DNA of 21,741 nt from Candidatus Parcubacteria bacterium (GCA_026395615.1 JAPLYH010000022.1:1-21741), one strand, 5' to 3'; shown: positions 7,640-17,319, numbered from the stretch's first letter. Notes: generated by a model not told the origin, from the sequence alone. A program made the numbers and translations.

Positions 7640-9463
7640 TTATTCAACAGTAACGCTTTTAGCTAAATTTCTTGGTTTGTCTATGTCATTTCCCCTTAAT
7701 ACAGCTACATAATAGGCAAAAAGCTGTAATGGGATAACGGATAATAAGGGAGTCAACATTTCTAAAGTTTTTGGTATGAACAGACAATCATCCACAATAT
7801 TATTCAGTTCATTATTCTCTTCTGTGGTTATGGCAATAATTTTTCCTTTTCTAGCCTTGATTTCTTGAATCCCGGAAAAATTTTTCTCATAAACGCTATC
7901 CTTGGGAACAATACAAATTGATGGAAAATTTTCATCAATCATCGCTATCGGGCCATGTTTCATTTCTCCTGCTTGATAGCCTTCTGCATGGATATATGAA
8001 ATTTCTTTTAATTTTAATGCCCCTTCCAAGGCAATCGGATAATTATATTTCCTTCCAAGATAGAAAAAATTTTCATGCTTATAGTATTTTTCAGCCAATT
8101 CTTTGATTCTCTCTGTTTTTTGAAAAATCTTTTCAATTAAAGATGGAATTTGACTTAATTCCTCAATTATCCTTTTACCCATTATAAGGGACATGCCCCT
8201 TTGCCTGCCTAAGAACACAGATAACAAGGCAAATACGGCTATTTGAGAGACAAAAGCCTTAGTAGAGGCTACTCCTATCTCTGGCCCAGCGTGATTATAT
8301 ATTCCGGCATCTACCTCTCGAGCAATACTAGACCCTACCACATTAATAATTCCTAAAGTTAGCGCTCCCTGTCTTTTTGCTTCTTTAACGGCAAAAAGAG
8401 TATCCGCTGTTTCCCCAGATTGAGAAACGGCTATAACTGCCGAATTTTTATCAATAATTGATTTTTTGTATCTAAATTCGGACGCATTTTCTAACATAAC
8501 AGGCATTTGAGCATATTCTTCCAACATATACTTTCCTACAAATCCTGCTAAATATGCTGTTCCCATTGCAATAATCGTTAACCTCTCAACATCCCTTAAC
8601 TTATTTTCTATATGTTCCAACCCTCCAAATTTTACAGCTCCTTCTTCTAAAACGACTCTTCCTCTTGGAACATTCCTAATAGCATCTCCTTCTTCCATAA
8701 TTTCCTTAAACATAAAATGAGGATAGCCCTTCTTCTCTGCTTCCTCTATATTCCATTCCAATAAAGAAACTTCTTTTTGTATTTTATTATTCTCTAAATC
8801 AATAATTTTAAAATCATTGGCTGTAATCACCCCCAATTCGTTATCTTCTAAATATATTACTCTTTTTGTATTACCTAAAATTGCTGGCGCATCAGAAGCA
8901 ATAAAATTTTCATCTTGGCCAAGCCCGATTAATAGTGGACTAGATTTTCTTGTAAAAACTATTTTGTTCGGATCTTTTAAAGAAACAACAGCTATAGCAT
9001 ATGCTCCCATTATTTCTTTTAAAGCCAATCTTACGGCTTCTTCCAAATTTCCATCAAAGAATTCCTCTATTAAATGAGCTATAACCTCAGTATCTGTCTC
9101 TGATACAAACTTATGTCCTTTTTCTATTAATCTTTCCCTCAGAGAAACATAATTTTCAATTATCCCATTATGAACTACAAATATCTCTTTTTTACAATCA
9201 CAATGAGGATGAGCATTAATTTCTGATGGCTCCCCGTGAGTGGCCCATCTGGTATGCCCTATTCCATAATTCCCTATAATATTTTTATTATCTAATTTAT
9301 CGGTTAAATCTTTAACTCTTCCTTTAACTTTTACCAAAGATGCTTCTTTATTTAAAATGACAACTCCGGCAGAGTCATATCCGCGATATTCTAAGCGTTT
9401 AAGTCCTTCCGTAATTATCGGCAAAGCTTCTTTTTTACCGATGTATCCGACAATTCCGCACAT
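7640..9463 (-). CDS. glmS: Glutamine-fructose-6-phosphate aminotransferase (isomerizing)
   Basis: GlmS converts fructose-6-phosphate and glutamine to glucosamine-6-phosphate, the entry step to UDP-GlcNAc and peptidoglycan. At 607 residues it has the usual length. The protein starts MCGIVGYIG, with Cys2 as the N-terminal nucleophile of the class II glutaminase domain; LEYRGYDSAGV, HTRWATHG and VVHNGIIENY are the matching active-site segments. Two SIS sugar-isomerase domains follow (AVSQSGETADT and the GVASTKAFVSQ region, then YNYPIALEGALKLKEISYIHAEGY), and the C-terminus DKPRNLAKSVTVE is the conserved lid carrying the catalytic Lys. It lies 5 bp after leuS, within the same minus-strand run as glmR and the GlmU-like gene. 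No glmS ribozyme was seen upstream, and with only 5 bp to leuS there is no room for one. Confidence 0.97.
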   Translation of the reverse strand: MCGIVGYIGKKEALPIITEGLKRLEYRGYDSAGVVILNKEASLVKVKGRVKDLTDKLDNKNIIGNYGIGHTRWATHGEPSEINAHPHCDCKKEIFVVHNGIIENYVSLRERLIEKGHKFVSETDTEVIAHLIEEFFDGNLEEAVRLALKEIMGAYAIAVVSLKDPNKIVFTRKSSPLLIGLGQDENFIASDAPAILGNTKRVIYLEDNELGVITANDFKIIDLENNKIQKEVSLLEWNIEEAEKKGYPHFMFKEIMEEGDAIRNVPRGRVVLEEGAVKFGGLEHIENKLRDVERLTIIAMGTAYLAGFVGKYMLEEYAQMPVMLENASEFRYKKSIIDKNSAVIAVSQSGETADTLFAVKEAKRQGALTLGIINVVGSSIAREVDAGIYNHAGPEIGVASTKAFVSQIAVFALLSVFLGRQRGMSLIMGKRIIEELSQIPSLIEKIFQKTERIKELAEKYYKHENFFYLGRKYNYPIALEGALKLKEISYIHAEGYQAGEMKHGPIAMIDENFPSICIVPKDSVYEKNFSGIQEIKARKGKIIAITTEENNELNNIVDDCLFIPKTLEMLTPLLSVIPLQLFAYYVAVLRGNDIDKPRNLAKSVTVE

Positions 9464-9468
9464 ATGGT

Positions 9469-11829
9469 TTAAACTACTAGATTAATTAATTTATTTTTTA
9501 TAAAAATAACTTTTTTAATCTTTTTTTCTTGGATCCACTTTTGTACTTTTTCAGATTGAAGAATCATATCTTTAACTTCAGCTTCCGAAGAATCTGACTC
9601 AACCTCTATCGTATCTCTTAATCTTCCATTAATTTGCACAATTATTTTAATTTTTGAATCAATTATGAGTTTTTTATCATATTTTGGCCAATTATCTTTA
9701 AATATTGATTTGTCTGATTGATATAATTCTTCGCTCAAATGAGGCGCAAAAGGAGAAAGAATTTTCAAAAAATCTTTAAAATCTTCTAAAGATATTTTTT
9801 CTGCAGAATTAATAAATTCCATCATACAAGCAATAGCAGTATTGAATTTCTGATTCTCGATGTCTTCGCCCACCTTTTTAATTGTTTTATTTAATAATCT
9901 CTTCGTTTCCGAGTCAGTTTTTTCAGAGATATTCTGGGAAAGATTAAATACTTTTTCCAAAAATCTATAAACCCCTAAAATTCCCTGGGTGTCCCAGGAA
10001 ATCGGCTGATCAAACGGCCCCATAAACATTTCGTAAAGACGCAAACTGTCTGCCCCGTATTTTTCTATAATGTCATCTGGGTTAATTACATTTCCCCGGG
10101 ATTTTGACATTTTCTGTCCATCAGGAGCTAAAATTAAACCAATAGTTATAAGTTTCTTAAATGGTTCGTCAAAATTTATTATTTTTTCATCATACAGAAC
10201 TTTTATCCAAAAACGAGAATATAAAAGATGTAATACTGCGTGCTCTGCTCCACCCACATAAAAATCTACTGGCAACCAATATTTCATCAATTTCTTGTCA
10301 GATATTTCTTCCTGATTATTTGGGTCAGTATAGCGAATGAAGTACCAGCAAGAACCAGCCCATTGGGGCATTGTATTGGTTTCTCTTACTGCCTTGCCCC
10401 CGCATTTTGGACAAGTAATTTCCACCCAATCTTTTGCTTGAGCTAAAGGCGATTCGCCTGTTCCGGTTGGTTCATATTTTTCAAGCTTCGGCAAAGTTAA
10501 GGGCAAATCTTTTTCTGATAAAGCAATCCATCCGGGATTTAATAATTCTCCCTTGCTAAATTCTCCTTTTTTGTAATCCTCTTTTTCAATTTTTTCTTTA
10601 CACTTTTCGCAAAAAACAAGTGGGATTGGTTCGCCCCAATACCTTTGTCTCGAAAACACCCAATCGCGGAGTTTGTAATTAATCGCTTTTTTGGCACAGC
10701 CCATTTTCTCCAACCATTTTGTGGCTTGCTCTATGTTCTTATCCAATTCTATTTTCTCTATCAATAATTTATATTTCTTTGCAAATGCGAAATCTCTTTC
10801 GTCGTGGGCGGGCACTGCCATAATCGCGCCATAACCATAATATGGTAAAACATAATCAGCAATATAAATCGGGATTTCTTTTCTATTAGCCGGGTTCACA
10901 GCGTAAGCGCCTGTAAATACTCCTGTTTTTTCTTTTTCTTCTAATTGCCTTTCAACATCCATTTTGTTTTTTGTTGCTTCCTGATATTTTTTAACTTCAC
11001 TTGATTTCTCTGGAGTGGTAATTTCTCCTACTAATTTATGTTCTGGAGCTAAAACAAGAAAGGTTGCGCCAAAAATAGTATCTGGTCTTGTTGTAAATAC
11101 TTTTATTTTCAAATCCGAATCTTTAACCTGAAAATCAATGTCCGCACCTTCGGATTTCCCAATCCAATTTTTTTGCATTTCTTTGATTTTTTCCGGCCAA
11201 TCAAGTTTATCCAAATCATTAAGTAATTTCTCCGCATAATCGGTAATTTTTAATACCCACTGCTTAATATTTTTCTTTGTAACCTCTGTTCCGCAACGTT
11301 CGCATTTACCTGCCACTACTTCTTCATTAGCAAGACCTGTTTTACAAGACGGACACCAATTAATCGGCAACTCTTCTTGGTAAGCAAGGCCTTTTTTAAA
11401 AAGCAAAAGAAAAAGCCATTGAGTCCATTTGTAATAAACTGGGTCAGACGTATTTATTTCTCTTGACCAATCATAAGAAAGACCGATTGACTTCATTTGT
11501 TCTTTGAATCTTTTTATATTCTTTTCTGTAGAAATTGACGGCTGAATCCCTGTTTTAATTGCGTAATTTTCTGCCGGCAATCCAAAAGCATCCCAGCCCA
11601 TGGGATGTAAAACATTATATCCTTTCATTCTCATGTAATGAGCGATAACATCTGTACCAACATATCCTCTTGGATGACCGACATGAAGTCCATCTCCGGA
11701 AGGATAAGGAAACATATCTAAAATAAAAAATTTGGGTTTCTTAGAAGAATCCTTGGCTTCAAACTCTTTATCTTTCTCCCATTTTTTCTGCCATTTCAGC
11801 TCAAAATCTTTTGGATTATATTCTGCCAT
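9469..11829 (-). CDS. leuS: Leucyl-tRNA synthetase
   Basis: This class Ia synthetase charges tRNA-Leu. It has 786 residues, somewhat shorter than the ~860 of E. coli. The HIGH motif appears as HVGH (49-52) in MFPYPSGDGLHVGHPRGY, and KMSKS is at 573-577 within APDGQKMSKSRGN. A zinc knuckle CPSCKTGL...CERCG precedes the CP1 editing domain, which shows TTRPDTIFGATF and AIMAVPAHDERDF, containing the Thr-rich and Asp residues used to hydrolyse mischarged tRNA. A second Cys-rich knuckle (FCEKCKEK, CPKCGGKA) is in the catalytic part. The C-terminal anticodon-binding and tail domains are compact. All expected catalytic and editing residues are seen. It lies between tatD and glmS. Confidence 0.97.
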   Translation of the reverse strand: MAEYNPKDFELKWQKKWEKDKEFEAKDSSKKPKFFILDMFPYPSGDGLHVGHPRGYVGTDVIAHYMRMKGYNVLHPMGWDAFGLPAENYAIKTGIQPSISTEKNIKRFKEQMKSIGLSYDWSREINTSDPVYYKWTQWLFLLLFKKGLAYQEELPINWCPSCKTGLANEEVVAGKCERCGTEVTKKNIKQWVLKITDYAEKLLNDLDKLDWPEKIKEMQKNWIGKSEGADIDFQVKDSDLKIKVFTTRPDTIFGATFLVLAPEHKLVGEITTPEKSSEVKKYQEATKNKMDVERQLEEKEKTGVFTGAYAVNPANRKEIPIYIADYVLPYYGYGAIMAVPAHDERDFAFAKKYKLLIEKIELDKNIEQATKWLEKMGCAKKAINYKLRDWVFSRQRYWGEPIPLVFCEKCKEKIEKEDYKKGEFSKGELLNPGWIALSEKDLPLTLPKLEKYEPTGTGESPLAQAKDWVEITCPKCGGKAVRETNTMPQWAGSCWYFIRYTDPNNQEEISDKKLMKYWLPVDFYVGGAEHAVLHLLYSRFWIKVLYDEKIINFDEPFKKLITIGLILAPDGQKMSKSRGNVINPDDIIEKYGADSLRLYEMFMGPFDQPISWDTQGILGVYRFLEKVFNLSQNISEKTDSETKRLLNKTIKKVGEDIENQKFNTAIACMMEFINSAEKISLEDFKDFLKILSPFAPHLSEELYQSDKSIFKDNWPKYDKKLIIDSKIKIIVQINGRLRDTIEVESDSSEAEVKDMILQSEKVQKWIQEKKIKKVIFIKNKLINLVV

Positions 11830-11855
11830 AATCCTTTATCTTACCTAAAAATCCC

Positions 11856-12728
11856 CTATTTTTCAATTTTATTGAGTGATGCTAACCAGGGGACGAATAG
11901 AGATTTGGCGTTTTGAGAAGTTTGATCTGCTACCTGTTTGAGAGAAATATTTCTGATTTTAGCTATTTCTTTTGCCACATACCCTACACCCATCGGGTCA
12001 TTGATTTTTTTCTTATAATCTGGCGGCAAAAGATAGGGACAATCGGTTTCAAGCAAAACTTTTTCTAAAGGGATTTTCTTAATAATATCACCCTGGTTAA
12101 ATTTAAAAATTATTCCATTAAAACCAATATGGAATCCCATTCTCATATATGATTCTGCCTGTTTCCATGTCCCCGTAAAACAATGAATTACTCCCTTGAA
12201 TTCCGGACCATAAATAGTGGTAAGATATTTTAAAATAACAATTAAATCATCGTGCGCCATTCGGCAATGTATTATAATCGGCAAATCCAATTCTTTCGCC
12301 AATTTCACCTGTTGGCGGAATAAAACATTCTGGAATTCTTTAAATTTTTCTATTTTTGTTTTTGTCTTTGGTTTCCAATAATAATCAAGACCAATTTCCC
12401 CTATCGCCACAACTTTTTTATCCAACGCAATTTTTTCATATTCTTTATAATTAAATTCTGATTCAAAAGGATTTTCTTTTTCATCTGTTTCATCATCATC
12501 TATCTTCATTCTGGTTAAGCCAGTATCAAGATTAATCGGATGCAAACCAACAGATGCATAAACGCCCTCATTATTATTTTGAGCGATTTCAATCGCTTTT
12601 TGGGAAGTAAAAAAATTAGTGCCAACGTTTATCATCCAAAAATCTTTTTCTAAACATTCTTTTATAAGTTTATCCCTATCTTTTGTAAAAGCAGGAAAAT
12701 TAAGATGAGCATGAGTATCGAAATACAT
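11856..12728 (-). CDS. tatD: TatD-family metal-dependent hydrolase (DNase-like)
   Basis: The 290-aa protein is an amidohydrolase-fold TIM barrel. Metal ligands are evident in order: DTHAHLN (D4, H6, H8), AIGEIGLDYYW (Glu), PIIIHCRMAHDDL (His), GVIHCFTGTW (His) and LLETDCPYLLPP (Asp). TatD enzymes are 3'-5' exo- and endodeoxyribonucleases implicated in DNA repair and oxidative stress. Compared with typical TatD (~260 aa) there is a charged insertion of about 25 residues near position 75-100 (MKIDDDETDEKENPFESEF). It follows metG by 43 bp and precedes leuS by 26 bp; the metG-tatD neighbourhood is common in bacteria, which supports both calls. Confidence 0.93.
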   Translation of the reverse strand: MYFDTHAHLNFPAFTKDRDKLIKECLEKDFWMINVGTNFFTSQKAIEIAQNNNEGVYASVGLHPINLDTGLTRMKIDDDETDEKENPFESEFNYKEYEKIALDKKVVAIGEIGLDYYWKPKTKTKIEKFKEFQNVLFRQQVKLAKELDLPIIIHCRMAHDDLIVILKYLTTIYGPEFKGVIHCFTGTWKQAESYMRMGFHIGFNGIIFKFNQGDIIKKIPLEKVLLETDCPYLLPPDYKKKINDPMGVGYVAKEIAKIRNISLKQVADQTSQNAKSLFVPWLASLNKIEK

Positions 12729-12771
12729 AGTGTAAAATTAAAAATAACAAATAATGATCAGTGATTAATAA

Positions 12772-14223
12772 TTAGATACGAGGGAAAAGAGGGATTGATT
12801 TCAATGATTTAATTTGTTGAGAAATTTTTTCTGAAGTTTCGGGCAAAAATGGCTCTATCAACTTTGCAATTTCATCAATTGTTAATAACAAATCATTAAG
12901 AATTTCTGTCTTGTTCTCCGTGTCCTCCCATGGCTTTTCTTGCTCAATATATCTGTCGCAAAATCCAATTAATTCCCAAACCGCTTTCAACGCCTCATTA
13001 AACTTAAATTCCTCAAGAGTTTTCTTATAATCTTCTTGTATTTTGATTATTTCTTCTTTAAGCCTTACATTTTGAATTGTTGTTTTACATTTTTCGTTTT
13101 TCGTTTTGCATTTAATTGCAAGAGTTACCACCCTCGCAACTAAATTCCCCAGCCCCTTTGCTAAATCCGAATTATACCTATCCTCAAATTTCTCAATTGT
13201 AAAATCGCTATCCTCAAAAGGAGAGGCCTCTCTTAAAAAGAAATACCTCACAGCGTCAGTCCCGTATTTTTTCACCAGCTCACTGGGATTAACTATATTT
13301 CCCAAACTCTTGGACATCTTTTGTCCTCCCGCGGTGACATAACCATGGACAAACAATTTATCAGGAAGAGATATTCCGGCAGAAAGCAAATAAGCGGGCC
13401 AATAGAGAGAATGAAAAATCAGAATTCCTTTTCCAATAGCGTGTATTTTATTGTCATTCTCCTGCCAATATTTTTTAAAATTATTGTCATCAGTGCCATA
13501 TCCCAAAGCACTGATATAATTAATGACCGCGTCAAACCAGCTCCAAAAAATTTGGCTCGGGTCATCTTGTATTGGTATTCCCCAATTTCGCGCTCTTTCT
13601 GATGAACGGGAAATACAGATATCTTCCAATCCTTTTTTGATAAAACCAAGAACTTCATTTTTTCGAGTTTGAGGAATAACTTTTATAACATCCTTTTCAA
13701 TTAATTCTTTGAGCTGATTTTCATACGCAGAAAGCTTAAAAAAATAATTTTCCTCCTCCACTATCTCTGGTTTTGTTTTATGTTCCGGACACAAACCGTC
13801 AACCAGCTCATCTTCTGTGTAAAACTGCTCACATCCGACGCAATAAAGTCCTCTATATTTCTTTTTATAAACATCTTTCTTGCAAGCCTGCCATAATTTA
13901 TAAACTGCTTTAATATGCCTATCTTCTGTGGTTCTTATAAAATCATCAAACGATAAATTAAGAATCTCTTTTAAATTGCGGAATGTATCAGCATTCTTTT
14001 TGGCAAATTCTTCCACTGGAATATTTGCTTCTTCTGCCGCCCGAGCGATTTTTAATCCGTTTTCATCCGTGCCAGTCAAAAAGAAAACCTCCTCGCCCAA
14101 ATTGCGATGGTAGCGAGCTATAACATCTGCCTGTATTATTTCTAACGCAAATCCAATATGCGGAACTGAATTAACATAAGGCAGAGCTGTAGAAATATAG
14201 AATTTTTTATTTTCTTTTGTCAT
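12772..14223 (-). CDS. metG: Methionyl-tRNA synthetase
   Basis: The 483-aa class Ia synthetase charges tRNA-Met, including initiator tRNA. The N-terminus FYISTALPYVNSVPHIGFALE holds the HIGH-equivalent HIGF (22-25), and KMSKS lies at 302-306 in GGQKMSKSLGN. A single zinc knuckle is seen as CVGCEQFYTEDELVDGLCPEH. The anticodon-binding domain follows, and the protein ends without the C-terminal tRNA-binding (Trbp111-like) appendage found in longer forms. Residues about 370-388 (IKCKTKNEKCKTTIQNVRL) form an unusual low-complexity insertion, encoded by 13060-13116, that resembles translated AT-rich repeat DNA. The start at 14223 overlaps the rsmI stop by 17 bp, indicating coupled translation. Confidence 0.96.
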   Translation of the reverse strand: MTKENKKFYISTALPYVNSVPHIGFALEIIQADVIARYHRNLGEEVFFLTGTDENGLKIARAAEEANIPVEEFAKKNADTFRNLKEILNLSFDDFIRTTEDRHIKAVYKLWQACKKDVYKKKYRGLYCVGCEQFYTEDELVDGLCPEHKTKPEIVEEENYFFKLSAYENQLKELIEKDVIKVIPQTRKNEVLGFIKKGLEDICISRSSERARNWGIPIQDDPSQIFWSWFDAVINYISALGYGTDDNNFKKYWQENDNKIHAIGKGILIFHSLYWPAYLLSAGISLPDKLFVHGYVTAGGQKMSKSLGNIVNPSELVKKYGTDAVRYFFLREASPFEDSDFTIEKFEDRYNSDLAKGLGNLVARVVTLAIKCKTKNEKCKTTIQNVRLKEEIIKIQEDYKKTLEEFKFNEALKAVWELIGFCDRYIEQEKPWEDTENKTEILNDLLLTIDEIAKLIEPFLPETSEKISQQIKSLKSIPLFPRI

Positions 14224-14893
14224 ATCTTTTCACAATAACAACAAATTCTCCTTTTATCTTATCTTTTTCTATTTTTTCGATAACTTTGTCAACCTTACCG
14301 CGATAAATAGTTTCAAACTTTTTAGTTAATTCCCTGCCCACAATCGCCTCAATATCCTTATCTAATTCTTGAATCTGTTTTAATGTTTTGATAATTCGGT
14401 AGGGTGATTCATAAAGAATTACTGGATATTTTGAATCAATGACTTGCTTAAAAAATCCATCCCTCCCTTTTTTCTGGGGAGGAAATCCTAAAAATAAAAA
14501 TCTATCCATAGAAATTCCGGCAATTGAAGCGATTGTTGCCAAAGCAGATGGTCCGGGAATCGGAATAATTTTTACATTTTCTCCTAATGATGTAATTATT
14601 TCTTGGACTAGTTTATTTCCTGGATCAGAAATTCCGGGAGTGCCGGCATCGCTAATAAGGGCAATATTCTTTCCTTGTTCCAATAATTCTATAATTGATT
14701 CTGTTTTTGTTATTTTAGAATGCTGGTGATAGCTTATTGTCGGTTTCTTAATATCAAAATAATTCAGTAATTTTTGGCTTACTCTTGTATCTTCACATAA
14801 AATAAAATCAGCCCTTTTTAAACATTCAAGGGCCCGGAAGGATATATCTTGGAGATTCCCTATTGGAGTGGCAATAATAAAAAATTCTGGCAT
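14207..14893 (-). CDS. rsmI: 16S rRNA 2'-O-methyltransferase RsmI (C1402)
   Basis: RsmI uses S-adenosylmethionine to methylate the 2'-hydroxyl of 16S rRNA C1402 in the ribosomal P site. The 228-aa protein has the tetrapyrrole-methylase-type fold: N-terminal FIIATPIGNLQDISFRALE, then ADFILCEDTRVSQKLL, NIALISDAGTPGISDPG (the signature SAM-site loop), IIPIPGPSALATIASIAG and RFLFLGFPPQKKGR. These segments separate it from CobA/CbiF relatives. It is shorter than E. coli RsmI (286 aa) because the C-terminal extension is missing. It starts 1 bp after the perM-like gene stop and overlaps metG by 17 bp. Confidence 0.96.
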   Translation of the reverse strand: MPEFFIIATPIGNLQDISFRALECLKRADFILCEDTRVSQKLLNYFDIKKPTISYHQHSKITKTESIIELLEQGKNIALISDAGTPGISDPGNKLVQEIITSLGENVKIIPIPGPSALATIASIAGISMDRFLFLGFPPQKKGRDGFFKQVIDSKYPVILYESPYRIIKTLKQIQELDKDIEAIVGRELTKKFETIYRGKVDKVIEKIEKDKIKGEFVVIVKRYDKRK

Positions 14894-14894
14894 T

Positions 14895-15971
14895 CTAAAG
14901 TAATTGTTGATCTATGGCTTCTCTTCTCTCAAGAAATCCTTGGGCAAATTCAAATATCATTCCCATCAGAGGAATTATTAAAATCGCTCCTAAAAGCCCC
15001 CAAAGCCTGGCTCCTATTAACAAAGAAATCAAAACCAAAGATGGGGACAGCTGCATAAACCTTTTGGTCAAAAGCGGCATAATCACATAGTTTTCTATCC
15101 CTTGGGCAATAAAGAAGATTATTATAAATATAATCGCCTTGGGCATTCCCATAGTAATCAAAACGAAAAGCGCAATAGCGGTTCCGCTTAAAAATGGACC
15201 AATTGTCACAACCATATTAAAAACGCCTGCTAGCAAGCCAAATAAAACAGCATACTTGATATTCAAAGAATAACAAGCGATGCCGATTACTATTCCTATA
15301 AAAAGACAACAAATAATCCGAACTCCGAACCATGCAGCTACTTTTTTCTGGCTCTTTTGCCAAATTGCTGAAATTCTTGATTTATATCGTGGCGGAAAAA
15401 TAAGCATTACCGCTTTTGATAATCCTTCTTCTTCCAGGGATAAAAAGAAGGCAATCGAGAAAATAACTATCGTTGACGCCAGTCCTCCGAAAATCATTCC
15501 AATAGCGGAAAATATATTGTTAGAAGCACTATATAATCCTTTTCCAATAACTTCAGCAAAAGATTGAAAATTCTTGAGTGCTTCTATTTTTAATCCGCTG
15601 AGATAGGGGGACGCTTGCTCAAAATACCCTGGAATATTGGTGGTGAAATGTTGAAGCTCTGAAAAAAGCAATGGGGCTAAAGTATATATAAAACAACTAA
15701 GTAAAACAAAAATGCTTAAATACACCAAAATTGCCGCCAACACTCTTGGAATATGGAATTTCCGTAAAAAATTTATAGCTGGATTAAAAAGAATAGAAAT
15801 TACTAAGGCAAAAACAAACCAAATTAATATATCTCTTATCAAAAATACAAAATACAACAATCCTAATGCAAAAATTATCTTCAATATGCTCGCCCATGAA
15901 ATATCTAAAATCCGAGAGCTTGTTCCTCCCGAATCATTTGAAATATAATTTATTGGCCTTTCCTCGTCCAT
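14895..15971 (-). CDS. AI-2E/PerM-family permease
   Basis: The 358-aa integral membrane protein has about eight hydrophobic segments: near 28-50 and 53-70 (ILIWFVFALVISILFNPAI), 78-105, then a hydrophilic stretch (about 110-150) rich in helix-forming residues, 155-180, 215-265 (two or three), 270-295 and 305-345. The motif region FGLLAGVFNMVVTIGPFLSG and the following GAILIIPLMG match the AI-2E transporter family (TqsA/PerM/YtvI). Members export small molecules or, in some cases, act as Na+/H+ antiporters; the substrate cannot be told from sequence. It sits between the M16 peptidase and rsmI, with 10 bp and 1 bp spacing. Confidence 0.88.
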   Translation of the reverse strand: MDEERPINYISNDSGGTSSRILDISWASILKIIFALGLLYFVFLIRDILIWFVFALVISILFNPAINFLRKFHIPRVLAAILVYLSIFVLLSCFIYTLAPLLFSELQHFTTNIPGYFEQASPYLSGLKIEALKNFQSFAEVIGKGLYSASNNIFSAIGMIFGGLASTIVIFSIAFFLSLEEEGLSKAVMLIFPPRYKSRISAIWQKSQKKVAAWFGVRIICCLFIGIVIGIACYSLNIKYAVLFGLLAGVFNMVVTIGPFLSGTAIALFVLITMGMPKAIIFIIIFFIAQGIENYVIMPLLTKRFMQLSPSLVLISLLIGARLWGLLGAILIIPLMGMIFEFAQGFLERREAIDQQLL

Positions 15972-15981
15972 TACATTAATA

Positions 15982-17250
15982 TTAGAACTCTTTTAATAAG
16001 TTTTCAAATAATTTTTTATTCTTAAAAGGGCCCAGCAGAGCAAGATTTAACTTCTTGGGTTGAAAAATATCTTGGGCTACTTTTAAAATATCCCTCGGTG
16101 TCACTTTATCAATTTCTTCAAAAATTTGTTTTTGAGTTAAAATTTTATTCTCTAAAAGATCTTGCCCTCCATAGAAAGAAGCTAGGGCATCAGACGCCTC
16201 TAGGGATAACGCCATCTTTCCCTTAATATAATCTTTAGCTTTCTGTAATTCTTCAGTAGATACCATTTCTTTTCTGATTTTTTTATATTCTTCTAAAATC
16301 GCCTTTATGGCCTTATCTACATTCTTATTATCTACTCCTGCTCTTGTAAATAAAAATCCGGTGTCAGGATCGCTTTCTAACGAAGTTGCGACATAATAAG
16401 CTAAACCTAATTGTTCTCGCACCCTTATAAACATACGCGAACTCATCATTCCTCCAAGTATTATTGACAGTAATTCTGCTGTGTATTTTTGCGGATGAAA
16501 AAGATTGTACGCCCTGACCCCCAAACAAAGATGTGTTTGATCGGTTTTCTTAAAATAAAGCAGGGAGTTCGGCTTATCTTGTTTTTCAATAACTCTTGAT
16601 TTAGAACGAATTTTCCCTTTTGATAATTCTGAAAAATATTTTTTTACTTTTTTGATTGCTTCAACAGATTCAACATTTCCCGCTATACACACCAACGAGT
16701 TTGATGCCGTATAATGATGTTTCCAATAAGATAACAATTGCTCTCTTGTAATGTTTCTTACGCTCTTTTTTTCTCCTGCCACGCTCCATCCAGCCGGTTG
16801 ATCGCCATAAAGCAATTTTTTCCAAAGATTAAAAATATACATCATCGGAGTATCATAGTACATATTAATTTCTTCTATTATCACTCCCTTTTCTTTTTTA
16901 ATCTCTTTTTGCGGTAAAAGTGAATTTAAATAAATGTCTGCCACCCAATCCAATGCTAAATCAAAATGAGATGCTTCTACTTTTGCGAAATAACCAGTGA
17001 AGTCCTCACTTGTAAAAGCATTATAATTTCCCCCGATTTTATCTAATGCCTCCGCAATTTCTGTAGAAGTAGTGCGTTTTTTTGTTCCTTTAAAAAGCAT
17101 GTGCTCTAAAAAATGAGAAATGCCGTTTATTTCTTTTGTCTCGTTCTTACTTCCGGTTTTGACCAAAAGCAAAACTGTTACCGCTTGGGTATTTCTATCC
17201 GGAATTGCGATAATTCTTAATCCATTTTTTAAAATCGTTTTCTTGTACAT
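15982..17250 (-). CDS. M16-family zinc metallopeptidase (processing-peptidase type)
   Basis: The 422-aa protein has the inverted zinc motif HFLEH (H46, E49 base, H50) within GISHFLEHMLFKGTKKRT and the distal ligand E127 in VIIEEINMYYDTP, exactly 76 residues after H50. This is the full catalytic set of single-domain-pair M16B enzymes (about 410-440 aa) such as B. subtilis MlpA and mitochondrial processing peptidase beta. The second half carries the M16 C-like domain with GGMMSSRMFIRVREQLGLAYYV, the usual substrate-binding Arg/Tyr region. No signal peptide is visible, so it is probably cytoplasmic and degrades short peptides. It is the first gene of the long minus-strand run; the two miniature transcription units lie just upstream. 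Confidence 0.95.
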   Translation of the reverse strand: MYKKTILKNGLRIIAIPDRNTQAVTVLLLVKTGSKNETKEINGISHFLEHMLFKGTKKRTTSTEIAEALDKIGGNYNAFTSEDFTGYFAKVEASHFDLALDWVADIYLNSLLPQKEIKKEKGVIIEEINMYYDTPMMYIFNLWKKLLYGDQPAGWSVAGEKKSVRNITREQLLSYWKHHYTASNSLVCIAGNVESVEAIKKVKKYFSELSKGKIRSKSRVIEKQDKPNSLLYFKKTDQTHLCLGVRAYNLFHPQKYTAELLSIILGGMMSSRMFIRVREQLGLAYYVATSLESDPDTGFLFTRAGVDNKNVDKAIKAILEEYKKIRKEMVSTEELQKAKDYIKGKMALSLEASDALASFYGGQDLLENKILTQKQIFEEIDKVTPRDILKVAQDIFQPKKLNLALLGPFKNKKLFENLLKEF

Positions 17251-17319
17251 AAATAACTAATTTTAATGCGATTGATAATTAATACTTTACAATATCATAT
17301 AAGTGAATTTCAAGAAACA

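Noticed and set aside
9464..9468. glmS ribozyme upstream of glmS
   Set aside because: Only 5 bp separate glmS from leuS; no ribozyme could fit.
13060..13116. CRISPR-like or tandem repeat
   Set aside because: The repeats are short, irregular and in frame within metG; there are no regular spacers.
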